From positions 3,348,001 to 3,412,000 of the forward strand of contig JADJEE010000001.1 of the NCBI GenBank assembly GCA_016709225.1: a stretch of 64,000 nucleotides of DNA, read 5' to 3'. The translations under genes were made by a program, and so were the position numbers. The DNA is from Deltaproteobacteria bacterium. Lineage in GTDB: Bacteria > Myxococcota_A > Polyangia > Nannocystales > Nannocystaceae. Numbering within the stretch: the first letter of the stretch is position 1; each line of letters opens with the position of its first letter. The notes under the pieces were generated by a model that worked only from the letters and a program-made list of their open reading frames with translations, ran no database searches and was not told where the DNA came from. Positions 50,159-60,521 of the stretch are shown piece by piece.

Positions 50159-50536
50159 TCACGTGCTGGGCTGGAGCAGCCCGCCCAGCCACGCCCCGAT
50201 CGCGACCGCGACGAGGCCACCGACGACGTGCCCGGCGACCAGCAACGCCGCGGCGCCGAGCCGATCGTCGCGCGTGAGCTCCCACGACAGCAGCGCGAAC
50301 GAGCTGTAGGTGGTGAAGCCGCCCAGCAGGCCACCGATCGCGATCGTCCGCCACGGGCCGCGGGGCACCCATGCGGCGAGGATGCCGATCGCGAGGCAGC
50401 CGAGCAGGTTCACCGCCCACGTGCCCAGTGGGATCCGATCACCACGCTCGTCGATCGCCGTCGCGATCACGACGCGCAGGCAAGCCCCGACCCCGCCGGC
50501 GACGAACACTCCGAGCAGCTGCCGCCAGGTCTCCAT
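50159..50536 (-). CDS. crcB: Fluoride exporter CrcB/Fluc
   Basis: 125 aa with four TM helices, the standard Fluc length. Landmarks: GGVGACLRVVIATAI in TM1, GTWAVNLLGCLAIGIL in TM2 with the conserved Asn, and GGFTTYSSFALLSWE in TM3, the fluoride and sodium site motif. Acts as a dual-topology dimer exporting fluoride from the cytosol. Starts 35 nt after the stop of the upstream kinase gene on the same strand; that gap is too short for a fluoride riboswitch. Stop is 3 nt from the convergent ThDP gene's stop. Confidence 0.95.
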   Translation of the reverse strand: METWRQLLGVFVAGGVGACLRVVIATAIDERGDRIPLGTWAVNLLGCLAIGILAAWVPRGPWRTIAIGGLLGGFTTYSSFALLSWELTRDDRLGAAALLVAGHVVGGLVAVAIGAWLGGLLQPST

Positions 50537-50571
50537 CACGTGGCGCCGAGATGGTAGCAGCGCGGCGCGGC

Positions 50572-53436
<2,865 letters not shown>

Positions 53437-53442
53437 GGACAG

Positions 53443-53455
53443 GCCAGAGTCTGGC
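53443..53455. promoter_or_regulatory. 13-bp palindrome upstream of second kinase gene
   Basis: GCCAGA-G-TCTGGC, a perfect palindrome ending 7 nt before the GTG start. Shares GAGTCTGGC with the palindrome at 5089-5101 upstream of the other kinase gene. Confidence 0.35.
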
Positions 53456-53541
53456 GGGCAACCCGGGCTCGCCGCAAGCATCGCGGGCGCCCCCCGGACG
53501 CCCGCGCGAGGCCGGGCTCGTCGACGGCGATGCGCCGCAAT

Positions 53542-54660
53542 TCAAGGATCGCGCGGCGCCCGACGACGGCGGCCCACGCGGGCGGCCACGAGCACACCCA
53601 GCGCGAGCGCCAGGGCACCGCGGCGGGTCGGCGCACCGCGACCATCGACGGCACAGCCGAGCGATGGACCCGCGAGCGCAGCCTCGCCAGCGGAGATGCG
53701 CATGGTGCCGCCCTTGTCGTCGATCGCGACCTCGAGCGGGTGCTCGTCGCCCGGCGCGTACGCGTAGCGAAAGAGATCGCCCTCGGCCTCGACCTCGCCG
53801 CCGGCGAGCGTCCAGTCGAACGCCGCGCCCCACACCGGACGCGCCGCGACGTCGCTTGCACGCGCGATGACCACGAGCGGTGCGTCGACGGCCGCGTGCG
53901 ACTCGTCCTGGCCGAACAGATCGACCTCGACGATCGCCGAGGCCTCGACGACGTTGCCGGCAACGGTCGCGAACTCGTCTCCGCCCGCGCTGAGCGTGAC
54001 CTCGCGACGGCCGAGCACGGTGCCCTGCAACCACAACCAGTCGCGGTCCTCCGCGAGGTGCTCGCGGGTCACGCTCGCGCCGAGTCCGTCGTGGGCGCTG
54101 ACCCCGAGCGCGCCGCTGCCGTGCAAGCGCGTGACGCCATCGAAGTACTCGACCTGGAACACCGCCTCGCCGTCGCGGACCAGCTGCACGTCCTCGACCT
54201 CGCTGGGGACGTCGGGGCGATCGAGCATGAGCGGCGCGGCGGCGCGCAGCACCACCCGCGTCGGCATGCGGACCTCGACCTCGCGACTGGCGACCACGTC
54301 GCCATCGCCGTCCAGCAGCAGCAAGCTGGCCGCACCCTGACCGACGGCGTAGGCATGGGCGTGGGTGCCATCGCCGTCGTCGTTGGCCTCGACCCGCAGC
54401 ACCTCGGGATCGCTCGAGGCCAGCACGCAGTCCGACAGCGCGATGTCGGAGCCGCCGGCCCAGGCACGGACCTCGAAGTCGGCGCCGCGGACGTAGGGCG
54501 AGTGCAGCACGGGGCCATCGACGGCGGTCACCGCGAAGTCGATCGTGCGGTCGATCTCGTCGCCAATCGCGGGCTCACCGTCACAGGCCGCGAGCGCCAC
54601 CACGCATGCGAGCGGCCAGGAATGGGACCTTCGGGCACGATCGGGCGAGGCGGCAGTCAT
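53542..54660 (-). CDS. Lipoprotein with MYXO-CTERM-like C-terminal anchor
   Basis: 372 aa. Signal HSWPLACVVALAACDGE (lipobox LAAC, Cys near 26), then a beta-rich body with several Ig/Big2-like segments: VRAWAGGSDIALSDCVLASSDPEVL, RMPTRVVLRAAAPLML, LWLQGTVLGRREVTLSAGG, and ASAIVEVDLFGQDESHAAV. The C-terminus is GPSLGCAVDGRG, hydrophobic GALALALGVLVAARV, then GRRRRAPR, matching the MYXO-CTERM pattern (Gly-Cys, helix, Arg cluster). Having both an N-terminal lipobox and a C-terminal sorting tail is notable. Followed by the kinase gene 105 nt downstream on the same strand. Confidence 0.78.
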   Translation of the reverse strand: MTAASPDRARRSHSWPLACVVALAACDGEPAIGDEIDRTIDFAVTAVDGPVLHSPYVRGADFEVRAWAGGSDIALSDCVLASSDPEVLRVEANDDGDGTHAHAYAVGQGAASLLLLDGDGDVVASREVEVRMPTRVVLRAAAPLMLDRPDVPSEVEDVQLVRDGEAVFQVEYFDGVTRLHGSGALGVSAHDGLGASVTREHLAEDRDWLWLQGTVLGRREVTLSAGGDEFATVAGNVVEASAIVEVDLFGQDESHAAVDAPLVVIARASDVAARPVWGAAFDWTLAGGEVEAEGDLFRYAYAPGDEHPLEVAIDDKGGTMRISAGEAALAGPSLGCAVDGRGAPTRRGALALALGVLVAARVGRRRRAPRDP

Positions 54661-54847
54661 CGTGGGCGGACGACCGCGACGCTGCGGGTTGTGTACCAGC
54701 CGAATGCGCTGGGATTCCCGTGACCGTGGCGCGCCTGCCATGGCGATCGCGTCGCGCTCCCACCCAGCTCGCCTGGGCACCGGCGTCGCGGCCCGCGGCG
54801 CCGCGGGCGGGCGACGGCATGGGATTCCGGGCATGATCGCGCCCGCG

Positions 54848-55390
54848 ATGCCGACGAGCCCCTCTCTCATCGACCACTACCGCGCCTTCGCCCGCTACAA
54901 CGAACGCTTCAATCGCCAGCTCTACGACGTCGTCGCCGAGCTCGGCGACGACGAGCGCAGCCGCGATCTCGGCGCGTTCTTCGGCTCGGTCGACCGGACC
55001 CTCCACCACATCCTGCAGGCCGATCGCATCTGGTTGTCCCGCTTCCGCACGGCGGGCTTCGACTTCCCCGCGCTGGAGGAGGCCGAGCTGGAGTATGGCG
55101 TGCAGGGCCTGGCGCCGGGGAGCACGCCTGCCTTCGACACGCTGCGCCGCGAGCGGGTCGCGCTCGATCAGGTCATCCTCGCCTGGATCGAGGATCTCGA
55201 CGACGAGGTCCTCGGCGCGACGCTGCGCTACACCAACATGGCCGGCACCACCCGCGAGCACGCGCTGTGGATCGCCATCTCGCATCTCTTCAACCACCAG
55301 ACCCACCACCGCGGCCAGGTCACGACCCTGTTGAAGCAGCTCGGCCGCGACGTCGGTGTGACCGACTTCCTGGTGTTCGCGCTCGGCTAG
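54848..55390 (+). CDS. DinB-family protein
   Basis: 180-aa four-helix-bundle DinB/DUF664-type protein. The metal-site histidines are visible in SVDRTLHHILQADRIWL and ISHLFNHQTHHRGQV near residue 155, the usual spacing for a triad of His ligands. RYTNMAGTTREHALW is also family-like. DinB relatives include thiol (mycothiol/bacillithiol) transferases; the substrate cannot be deduced here. ATG 54848 is preferred over an in-frame ATG five codons upstream. Divergent from the MYXO-CTERM-like lipoprotein. Confidence 0.9.
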   Translation: MPTSPSLIDHYRAFARYNERFNRQLYDVVAELGDDERSRDLGAFFGSVDRTLHHILQADRIWLSRFRTAGFDFPALEEAELEYGVQGLAPGSTPAFDTLRRERVALDQVILAWIEDLDDEVLGATLRYTNMAGTTREHALWIAISHLFNHQTHHRGQVTTLLKQLGRDVGVTDFLVFALG

Positions 55391-55524
55391 CCGCCCGACC
55401 CCGCAAGGGGTCTCGCTCGTCGCAGCCGGCCGCGATTGCGCGAGCGCCCCGCGGGCGGGTGGGCAGGCCCGCCGCCCATGCAGTACGCTTGGTGGCCGCG
55501 CCGCGCGAAGCGGACCCGAGACGC

Positions 55525-56505
55525 ATGACCGCACGACGCCTGAGGACCGCCCGACTCGACCTCGTCACCGCGACGGCGCAGCACGTGCTGGTCGCGCTCG
55601 AGGACCTCGCCAAGGGCACGAGCAAGCTCGGCGGTCTGCTTGCGGCCGACATCCCCGCCAGCTGGCCGCCGCGGGAGCTCGACGAGGGCGCGCTGCGCTA
55701 CACCCTCGATGCGCTCCACCGCGGCCCCGCGCAGCTGGGCTGGTGGATGCGCTACGTCGTGCTCCACCACGGGCCCGAAGGTCGGCCGTCGCTGATCGGC
55801 ACCGTCGGCCTCAAGGGCCCGCCGCAGCACGGCGCCGTCGAGCTCGGCTACAGCATCGTCGACGATCAACAGCGACGCGGCTTCGCGACCGAGGCCGCGT
55901 CGGCGCTGGTCGACTGGGCGTTCGAGCACGACGACGTCACCGAGGTCTTCGCACAGACCCTGGCCGAGCTCGAGCCGTCGATTCGCGTGCTGCACAAGCT
56001 CGCCTTCACCCCGGCCGCCCCACGCGAGCCCGAGACCCTGTGCTTCACCAAGTCGCGCACGCAGTGGCTGGCCGAGGGCCCTGCGGCGCGACGCGTACCC
56101 AAGCTGCGCATCCCCGCGGCCGACGAGGCCATCGCCGGCATCCCGCCGGTCGCGCGCGAGGTCTTCGCGCGGCTGCTGGCCGAGCCGCGCCTCGACGACG
56201 AGACATTGCGCGCGCAGATCCGCGGCCACGTCGCACGCATCGAGGCCGCCGCGGCCGCGAACCCCTACGTCGACGACGCGCTGGCCCGCGACATCGCCCG
56301 CATCTGCGAGGCGCTGCTCGACGCCGTGCAGCCCGGCACCCCCGGCCACGTGCGTCAGCAGATCCAGGCCGCGTCGCGCTACTTCGTGACCGAAGACGAC
56401 GGCGACAGCGACCTCGCGATCGGTGGGCTCGACGAGGACGCAGCGATCGCCAATGCGATCGCGGTGCACCTCGGCCGCGCCGACCTGGTCTCGGCGATGC
56501 TCTAA
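55525..56505 (+). CDS. GNAT acetyltransferase with C-terminal helical domain
   Basis: 326 aa. Residues 1-170 form a GNAT domain of the RimJ/RimL type: RRLRTARLDLVTATAQHV, GTVGLKGPPQHGAVELGYSIVDDQQRRGFATEAASALVDWAF (acetyl-CoA loop with Q-x-R-G-x-A) and SIRVLHKLAF. The C-terminal half (about 200-326) is helical and ends with SRYFVTEDDGDSDLAIGGLDED and IANAIAVHLGRADLV, a conserved segment I associate loosely with small regulatory domains in Myxococcota but cannot name. Such a fusion is atypical for a 180-aa GNAT. Substrate unknown. Confidence 0.82.
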   Translation: MTARRLRTARLDLVTATAQHVLVALEDLAKGTSKLGGLLAADIPASWPPRELDEGALRYTLDALHRGPAQLGWWMRYVVLHHGPEGRPSLIGTVGLKGPPQHGAVELGYSIVDDQQRRGFATEAASALVDWAFEHDDVTEVFAQTLAELEPSIRVLHKLAFTPAAPREPETLCFTKSRTQWLAEGPAARRVPKLRIPAADEAIAGIPPVAREVFARLLAEPRLDDETLRAQIRGHVARIEAAAAANPYVDDALARDIARICEALLDAVQPGTPGHVRQQIQAASRYFVTEDDGDSDLAIGGLDEDAAIANAIAVHLGRADLVSAML

Positions 56506-56743
56506 CGCGCCGCCCTCGCGTGGCGGATCCCGCTTCGGCGTCCGTGCGCCCGACCACGACCACAGCCTCACGCGGCGGGCCGAGGGCGTCGACGGACGCG
56601 CGCCCGCGTGATCCAACGCCGGTGCGAGCCCACACGCCACCGTCCGCTCGGCAACGATTGCATGCGGCCGATCACGAACGCCGAGCCGCGCCGAAATCGC
56701 TGCACTGGTTTCCCCACCGGTCGCGGCGGCACGCTGGCGTGGC

Positions 56744-58159
56744 ATGGCGACCGTCGATCTCAACGCGCGCATCCCCAACAACGTCGGGCTGGCCGACGAT
56801 CCCAAGATCCGCCGGGCCCTCGAACACTGGCAGCCCAAGTACCTCGATTGGTGGCACGAGATGGGGCCGTCGCAGTTCGCCGGCCACGACATCTACCTGC
56901 GCACCGCGATCGACGTGGGCGCCGAGGGCTGGGCCAACTTCGGCTACGTGAAGATGCCCGAGTACCGCTGGGGCGTGTTCCTCGGCACGCCCCACGACGA
57001 CGCGCGCGTGCCCGCGGGTGACACCGCCGGCGCACCGGCGTGGCGCGAGGTCCCCGGCGAGCACCGCAACGCGCTGCGTCGCATCATCGTGACGCAGGCC
57101 GACACCGAGCCCGCCAGCGTCGAGCAGCAGCGCCTGCTCGGTGCCTCGGCGCCGAGCCTCTACGACATGCGCAACCTCTTCCAGGTCAACGTCGAGGAAG
57201 GCCGCCATCTGTGGGCGATGGTCTATCTGCTGCACAAGTACTTCGGCGTCGACGGCCGCGACGAGGCCGACGAGCTGCTCGAGCGCCGCTCGGGCAACCC
57301 CGACAAGCCCCGTGTGCTGGGCACCTTCAACGACCCGTGCGAGCACTGGCTCAGCTTCTTCGCCTTCACGATGTTCACCGACCGCGACGGCAAGTTCCAG
57401 CTGGCCGCGCTGCGCGAGAGCGGCTTCGATCCGTTGGCTCGCAGCTGCGAGTTCATGCTGACCGAGGAGGCCTTCCATCTCTTCGTGGGTGAGACCGGGC
57501 TCGAGCGCATCATCCTGCGCACCGCCGAGCTCTCGATGCAGGACCCCAACGGCGACGCGCGGGCCCAGGGCGGCATCGCCTTCGACATCATCCAGCGTGC
57601 CGTCAACACGTGGTTCTCGAGCTGCCTCGATCTGTTCGGCAGCGAGATCTCGAGCAACGCCGCCAACTACTTCGCGGCCGGTCTCAAGGGGCGCTTCCAC
57701 GAGCGCGAGCGCTACGCCGACCACCGCGCCGCGCAGGGGCACTACCGCATGGCCGTGGTCGAGGGCGGCCAGCTCGACGAGATCGACGTGCCGCTGCGCA
57801 ACGCCATGAACGAGGTGCTGCGCGACGACTACATCGCCGACTGTGAGCGCGCGGTCCGCAAGTGGAACCGCCGTCTCGAGGCGATGGGTTCGCCACTGCG
57901 CGTGGTGCTGCCCCACCGCCGTTTCAACCGCCGGCAGGGACTCTACGCGGGTCACAGCTTCGACCCCACGGGCGCGCTGGTCGACGCGGAGACGTTCGCG
58001 CGCAACCGCGACGCGTGGCTGCTGTCGCCGGCCGACTCCGCGGAGCTCCGCGCGCTCATGCAGCCGGTCACCGAGCCGGGCAAGTACGCCAACTGGATCC
58101 GCCCGCCCAGCCACGGCCTCGGCGGCCAGGATCTCGACTTCGCCTACGTGCGAGCCTGA
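56744..58159 (+). CDS. boxB: Benzoyl-CoA 2,3-epoxidase subunit B (BoxB-like diiron oxygenase)
   Basis: 471 aa, full length for BoxB (about 470-475). In the box pathway BoxB epoxidises benzoyl-CoA using electrons from BoxA. Visible landmarks are IPNNVGLADDPKIRRALEHWQPKYLDWW at the N-terminus, diiron ligands in VNVEEGRHLW (Glu151/152, His155) and LTEEAFHLFVGETG (Glu241/242, His245), and KGRFHERERYADH. The C-terminus carries GKYANWIRPP. No boxA or boxC is present within the window, so its reductase partner is elsewhere or it serves another CoA-ester. The ATG at 56744 matches the start of homology. A MITE-like element lies 6 nt after the stop. Confidence 0.92.
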   Translation: MATVDLNARIPNNVGLADDPKIRRALEHWQPKYLDWWHEMGPSQFAGHDIYLRTAIDVGAEGWANFGYVKMPEYRWGVFLGTPHDDARVPAGDTAGAPAWREVPGEHRNALRRIIVTQADTEPASVEQQRLLGASAPSLYDMRNLFQVNVEEGRHLWAMVYLLHKYFGVDGRDEADELLERRSGNPDKPRVLGTFNDPCEHWLSFFAFTMFTDRDGKFQLAALRESGFDPLARSCEFMLTEEAFHLFVGETGLERIILRTAELSMQDPNGDARAQGGIAFDIIQRAVNTWFSSCLDLFGSEISSNAANYFAAGLKGRFHERERYADHRAAQGHYRMAVVEGGQLDEIDVPLRNAMNEVLRDDYIADCERAVRKWNRRLEAMGSPLRVVLPHRRFNRRQGLYAGHSFDPTGALVDAETFARNRDAWLLSPADSAELRALMQPVTEPGKYANWIRPPSHGLGGQDLDFAYVRA

Positions 58160-58165
58160 TACGCA

Positions 58166-58333
58166 CTAGTACCTCGACACAGCGATAGTGATGGGTCAGA
58201 ACGCCGTCATGGCCGCGACTCCGCAAGGCGCCGTGCCGCCGGAATACCGGGCGTATTTCAAGGTGCGGCAACGCAGCGAGGCGCGGTCAGGGCGGTGTTA
58301 TGGCCCGTCACAATCCCTGTGTCGAGGTACTAG
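58166..58333. mobile_element. MITE-like element, 168 bp, perfect 17-bp terminal inverted repeats
   Basis: CTAGTACCTCGACACAG (58166-58182) and CTGTGTCGAGGTACTAG (58317-58333) are exact reverse complements. Inside them a second, imperfect inverted pair (GTGATGGGTCA near 58188 and TGGCCCGTCAC near 58301, 9 of 11 matching) strengthens the fold. No transposase frame of useful length lies inside. The terminal CTAG/TA on each side could be a target duplication of IS5-type (YTAR) or IS630-type (TA). Sits between boxB and a lipoprotein gene. Confidence 0.7.
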
Positions 58334-58432
58334 CCCTCGCAGCCGCGGCCGCCCACACGCTCGTGGGCTGGCTCGGCGCAGGCGCGAAGCGGTCGTGATC
58401 GAAGCGGGGTGCGCGGCGTCTACCCTCACGCC

Positions 58433-59077
58433 ATGAAGCGAAGCTCCTCCCGCAGCTGGTGGTCGGCGGTATTCGTGCTCGCGCTGTCGGCGTGCGACAG
58501 CCCGCAGGACGCCGCGCCCGCGCACACGGCCACCGCCGCGCCTGCGACGGTGTACGAGCCCAAGCTCGACGCCGAGCGCATCCCACCGGTACTGCAGGGG
58601 CAAGTACCGGGCCTCGCGACGCAGGCCGAGGTCACCGCGAAGTTCGCCATCGGACCGGTCGATGCCGACACCACCCTCGGCGGCACCGCGAAGGTGCGGT
58701 TCGACGATGCACCGGCCGTCCGCGTCGCGCTGGCGGCCAAGGGCGACGTGGTCTCGGGCGAGGCGTGGTTCGTGCCCGACGCGGCCGGCACCGCGAGGCT
58801 GCGGCGCATCGAGGTGGTCTCGAAGCTCGCCGACACTTGCGCGTGGATCCGCACACACCTCGGCGAGCTGCCGGGCATCACCGATCGCCCCGGCTCCAAT
58901 CGCCGCTTCCACGCCGACGACAGCGGCCTCGAGTACACCGCGGGCAGCCCCGACGGCACGCAGCCCGTCGATCTCGAGTGCCATACGACCACGCGCGATG
59001 GCGTCGCCGCGACGACCTTGGTGATCTCGATCGTCTCGCCGTCGGGCACCTCGATGCTGGTGCAGCCCAGCGGCTGA
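58433..59077 (+). CDS. Small lipoprotein, unknown function
   Basis: 214 aa. ATG 58433 is 6 nt after TACCCT (58421-58426), suggesting a leaderless mRNA. Signal RSWWSAVFVLALSAC (lipobox LSAC, Cys21), Ala/Thr/Pro spacer, then a compact domain (about 45-214) with PPVLQGQVPGLATQAEVTAKFAIG, PVDADTTLGGTAKVRFDDAPAV and GLEYTAGSPDGTQPVDLECHTTT. No family recognised. Starts 99 nt after the MITE-like element, which may therefore influence its expression. Confidence 0.75.
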   Translation: MKRSSSRSWWSAVFVLALSACDSPQDAAPAHTATAAPATVYEPKLDAERIPPVLQGQVPGLATQAEVTAKFAIGPVDADTTLGGTAKVRFDDAPAVRVALAAKGDVVSGEAWFVPDAAGTARLRRIEVVSKLADTCAWIRTHLGELPGITDRPGSNRRFHADDSGLEYTAGSPDGTQPVDLECHTTTRDGVAATTLVISIVSPSGTSMLVQPSG

Positions 59078-59090
59078 CGGCCCCGCGAGC

Positions 59091-60353
59091 TCACGGCTCG
59101 TGGGTCGCGGCGACGGCCCACGGCGACAGGCGCAGTCGCGCGCCGTCGATGATCGCCTCGCCGTACACCCAAGCTCCGCCGGGGGGCGGCGTGAGTTCGA
59201 CGGTGATCGTGTCGGCGGTACCGTTCACGAGCACGTCCCAGTGACCGTCGGCGTCGACGAGTTCGACGTGGTGCACGCTCGCGCGGGTCTGTGCGCGCCC
59301 GGCCGCGACGAACTGGACCTCGCTCGGCCCGTCGACGATCCGCAGCTGTCGCGAGCTGCAGCGTCGAGCATGCAGCAGCGCTGCGCCCAGGCCGTGCTCG
59401 CCCAGCGCGGTCGCGACCCCGCGGTAGGCATCGAGATAGGCGTCGTAGCGGGTGAAGCCCGGCCGTCGCCAGCCCGAGTACACCAGCACGCCGTCGGCAC
59501 CCGCGACCAGCCCCGCGAGCACGTCGTGGCGGACCCACGCCGCGATGTCGTCATCGGTCGCGCCCGCGGGATCCTCGAACATCTCGGGCAGCAGCCACTG
59601 CCGTTGGCCGTGCGCGCTCGCGTCGGCGAGCTGCTCGACGCTCCACTCGACCCACGCACGGGCCTCGCGATGCCCGGCGTAGTTGACGTAGGTGCCCTTG
59701 GCCGCGATGTCGAGCCAGCGCACCACGGGCGCCAGCTGCTGCGCGTCGCGATCGTTGGCCTGGTACGACAGCACTGGCCGCCGCTGTGGATCGCGCGCGT
59801 GGATCGTCGCCGCCGCGACCCGCAGGTACGCCATCTCGGCAGGCTCCCAATACCGCAGCTCCTCGGGGCCGAGGTACCACGCGACGATGGCAGGATGATC
59901 GACGACGGCATCGACCATGGCGCCGACCTCGGCGCGGGTCTGCGCCTCGTCCCACGCGATCGTGTGGGCACGCTGCCAGCTCTCGTGGGGATAGCCCAGC
60001 GGATAGACCACGCCGAGCCCCTCGGTGTGGGCCGCGTCGAGCAGCGCGCGATCGGGCGGCGGCACATACCACGGACCCACCATCGTGAAGCCCGCCGCAC
60101 GCAGCGCGTGGAACTCGGTCGGCGCGGCCGAGAACAACCCGAACGGCACCGCGGTCGCGACCGCGGCGGGGCGCGGGCCGGCATCGCAGCGCGGCAGCAT
60201 GGCCGCGCGCGAGGTGACCGGCGACGCGACCGCGTGCGGCCGCGGATCCGCGAGGCCACACGCGCCCATCAGCACGGGGAGCCACCACGATCCCGCGGCC
60301 ACCCGGGCCCTCGGCTCAGCGCACACGATCGGCGAACACCCGACGCGTTGCAT
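59091..60353 (-). CDS. Exported barrel (glycoside hydrolase-like) protein
   Basis: 420 aa. N-terminus with a lipobox-like LPVLMGAC (near residue 32) gives an envelope location; the start could also be a GTG eight codons in. The body follows a beta/alpha-barrel rhythm: AVPFGLFSAAPTEFHALRAAGFTMV, GLGVVYPLGYPHESW, VDHPAIVAWYLGPEELRYWEP (Glu pair as candidate acid/base), RPVLSYQANDRDAQQ, LAGLVAGADGVLVYSGW. A beta-sandwich tail (about 340-420) follows. Looks like a GH-type TIM barrel but I cannot name the family. Adjacent to the Wzc-like kinase gene, so a role in exopolysaccharide processing is plausible. Confidence 0.65.
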   Translation of the reverse strand: MQRVGCSPIVCAEPRARVAAGSWWLPVLMGACGLADPRPHAVASPVTSRAAMLPRCDAGPRPAAVATAVPFGLFSAAPTEFHALRAAGFTMVGPWYVPPPDRALLDAAHTEGLGVVYPLGYPHESWQRAHTIAWDEAQTRAEVGAMVDAVVDHPAIVAWYLGPEELRYWEPAEMAYLRVAAATIHARDPQRRPVLSYQANDRDAQQLAPVVRWLDIAAKGTYVNYAGHREARAWVEWSVEQLADASAHGQRQWLLPEMFEDPAGATDDDIAAWVRHDVLAGLVAGADGVLVYSGWRRPGFTRYDAYLDAYRGVATALGEHGLGAALLHARRCSSRQLRIVDGPSEVQFVAAGRAQTRASVHHVELVDADGHWDVLVNGTADTITVELTPPPGGAWVYGEAIIDGARLRLSPWAVAATHEP

Positions 60354-60521
60354 GCGGTGACCGGTCGACCCGCGCCAGCGCCCGTCGAAACCCAGCTGGT
60401 CCCGTGATGGGCCACCCACCCGTGACGCCGGTGTCGTCGCAGGCCCTCCCCGGTCGCGCGAGAATCCAACGCGAACCCCTGGCCGCGGCCCGGCAGCGGC
60501 CGTACGTGGCTGGTGGTCCTG

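Noticed and set aside
50537..50571. Fluoride riboswitch upstream of crcB
   Set aside because: Only 35 nt separate crcB from the upstream gene, less than the riboswitch needs, and no pseudoknot-like elements are visible.
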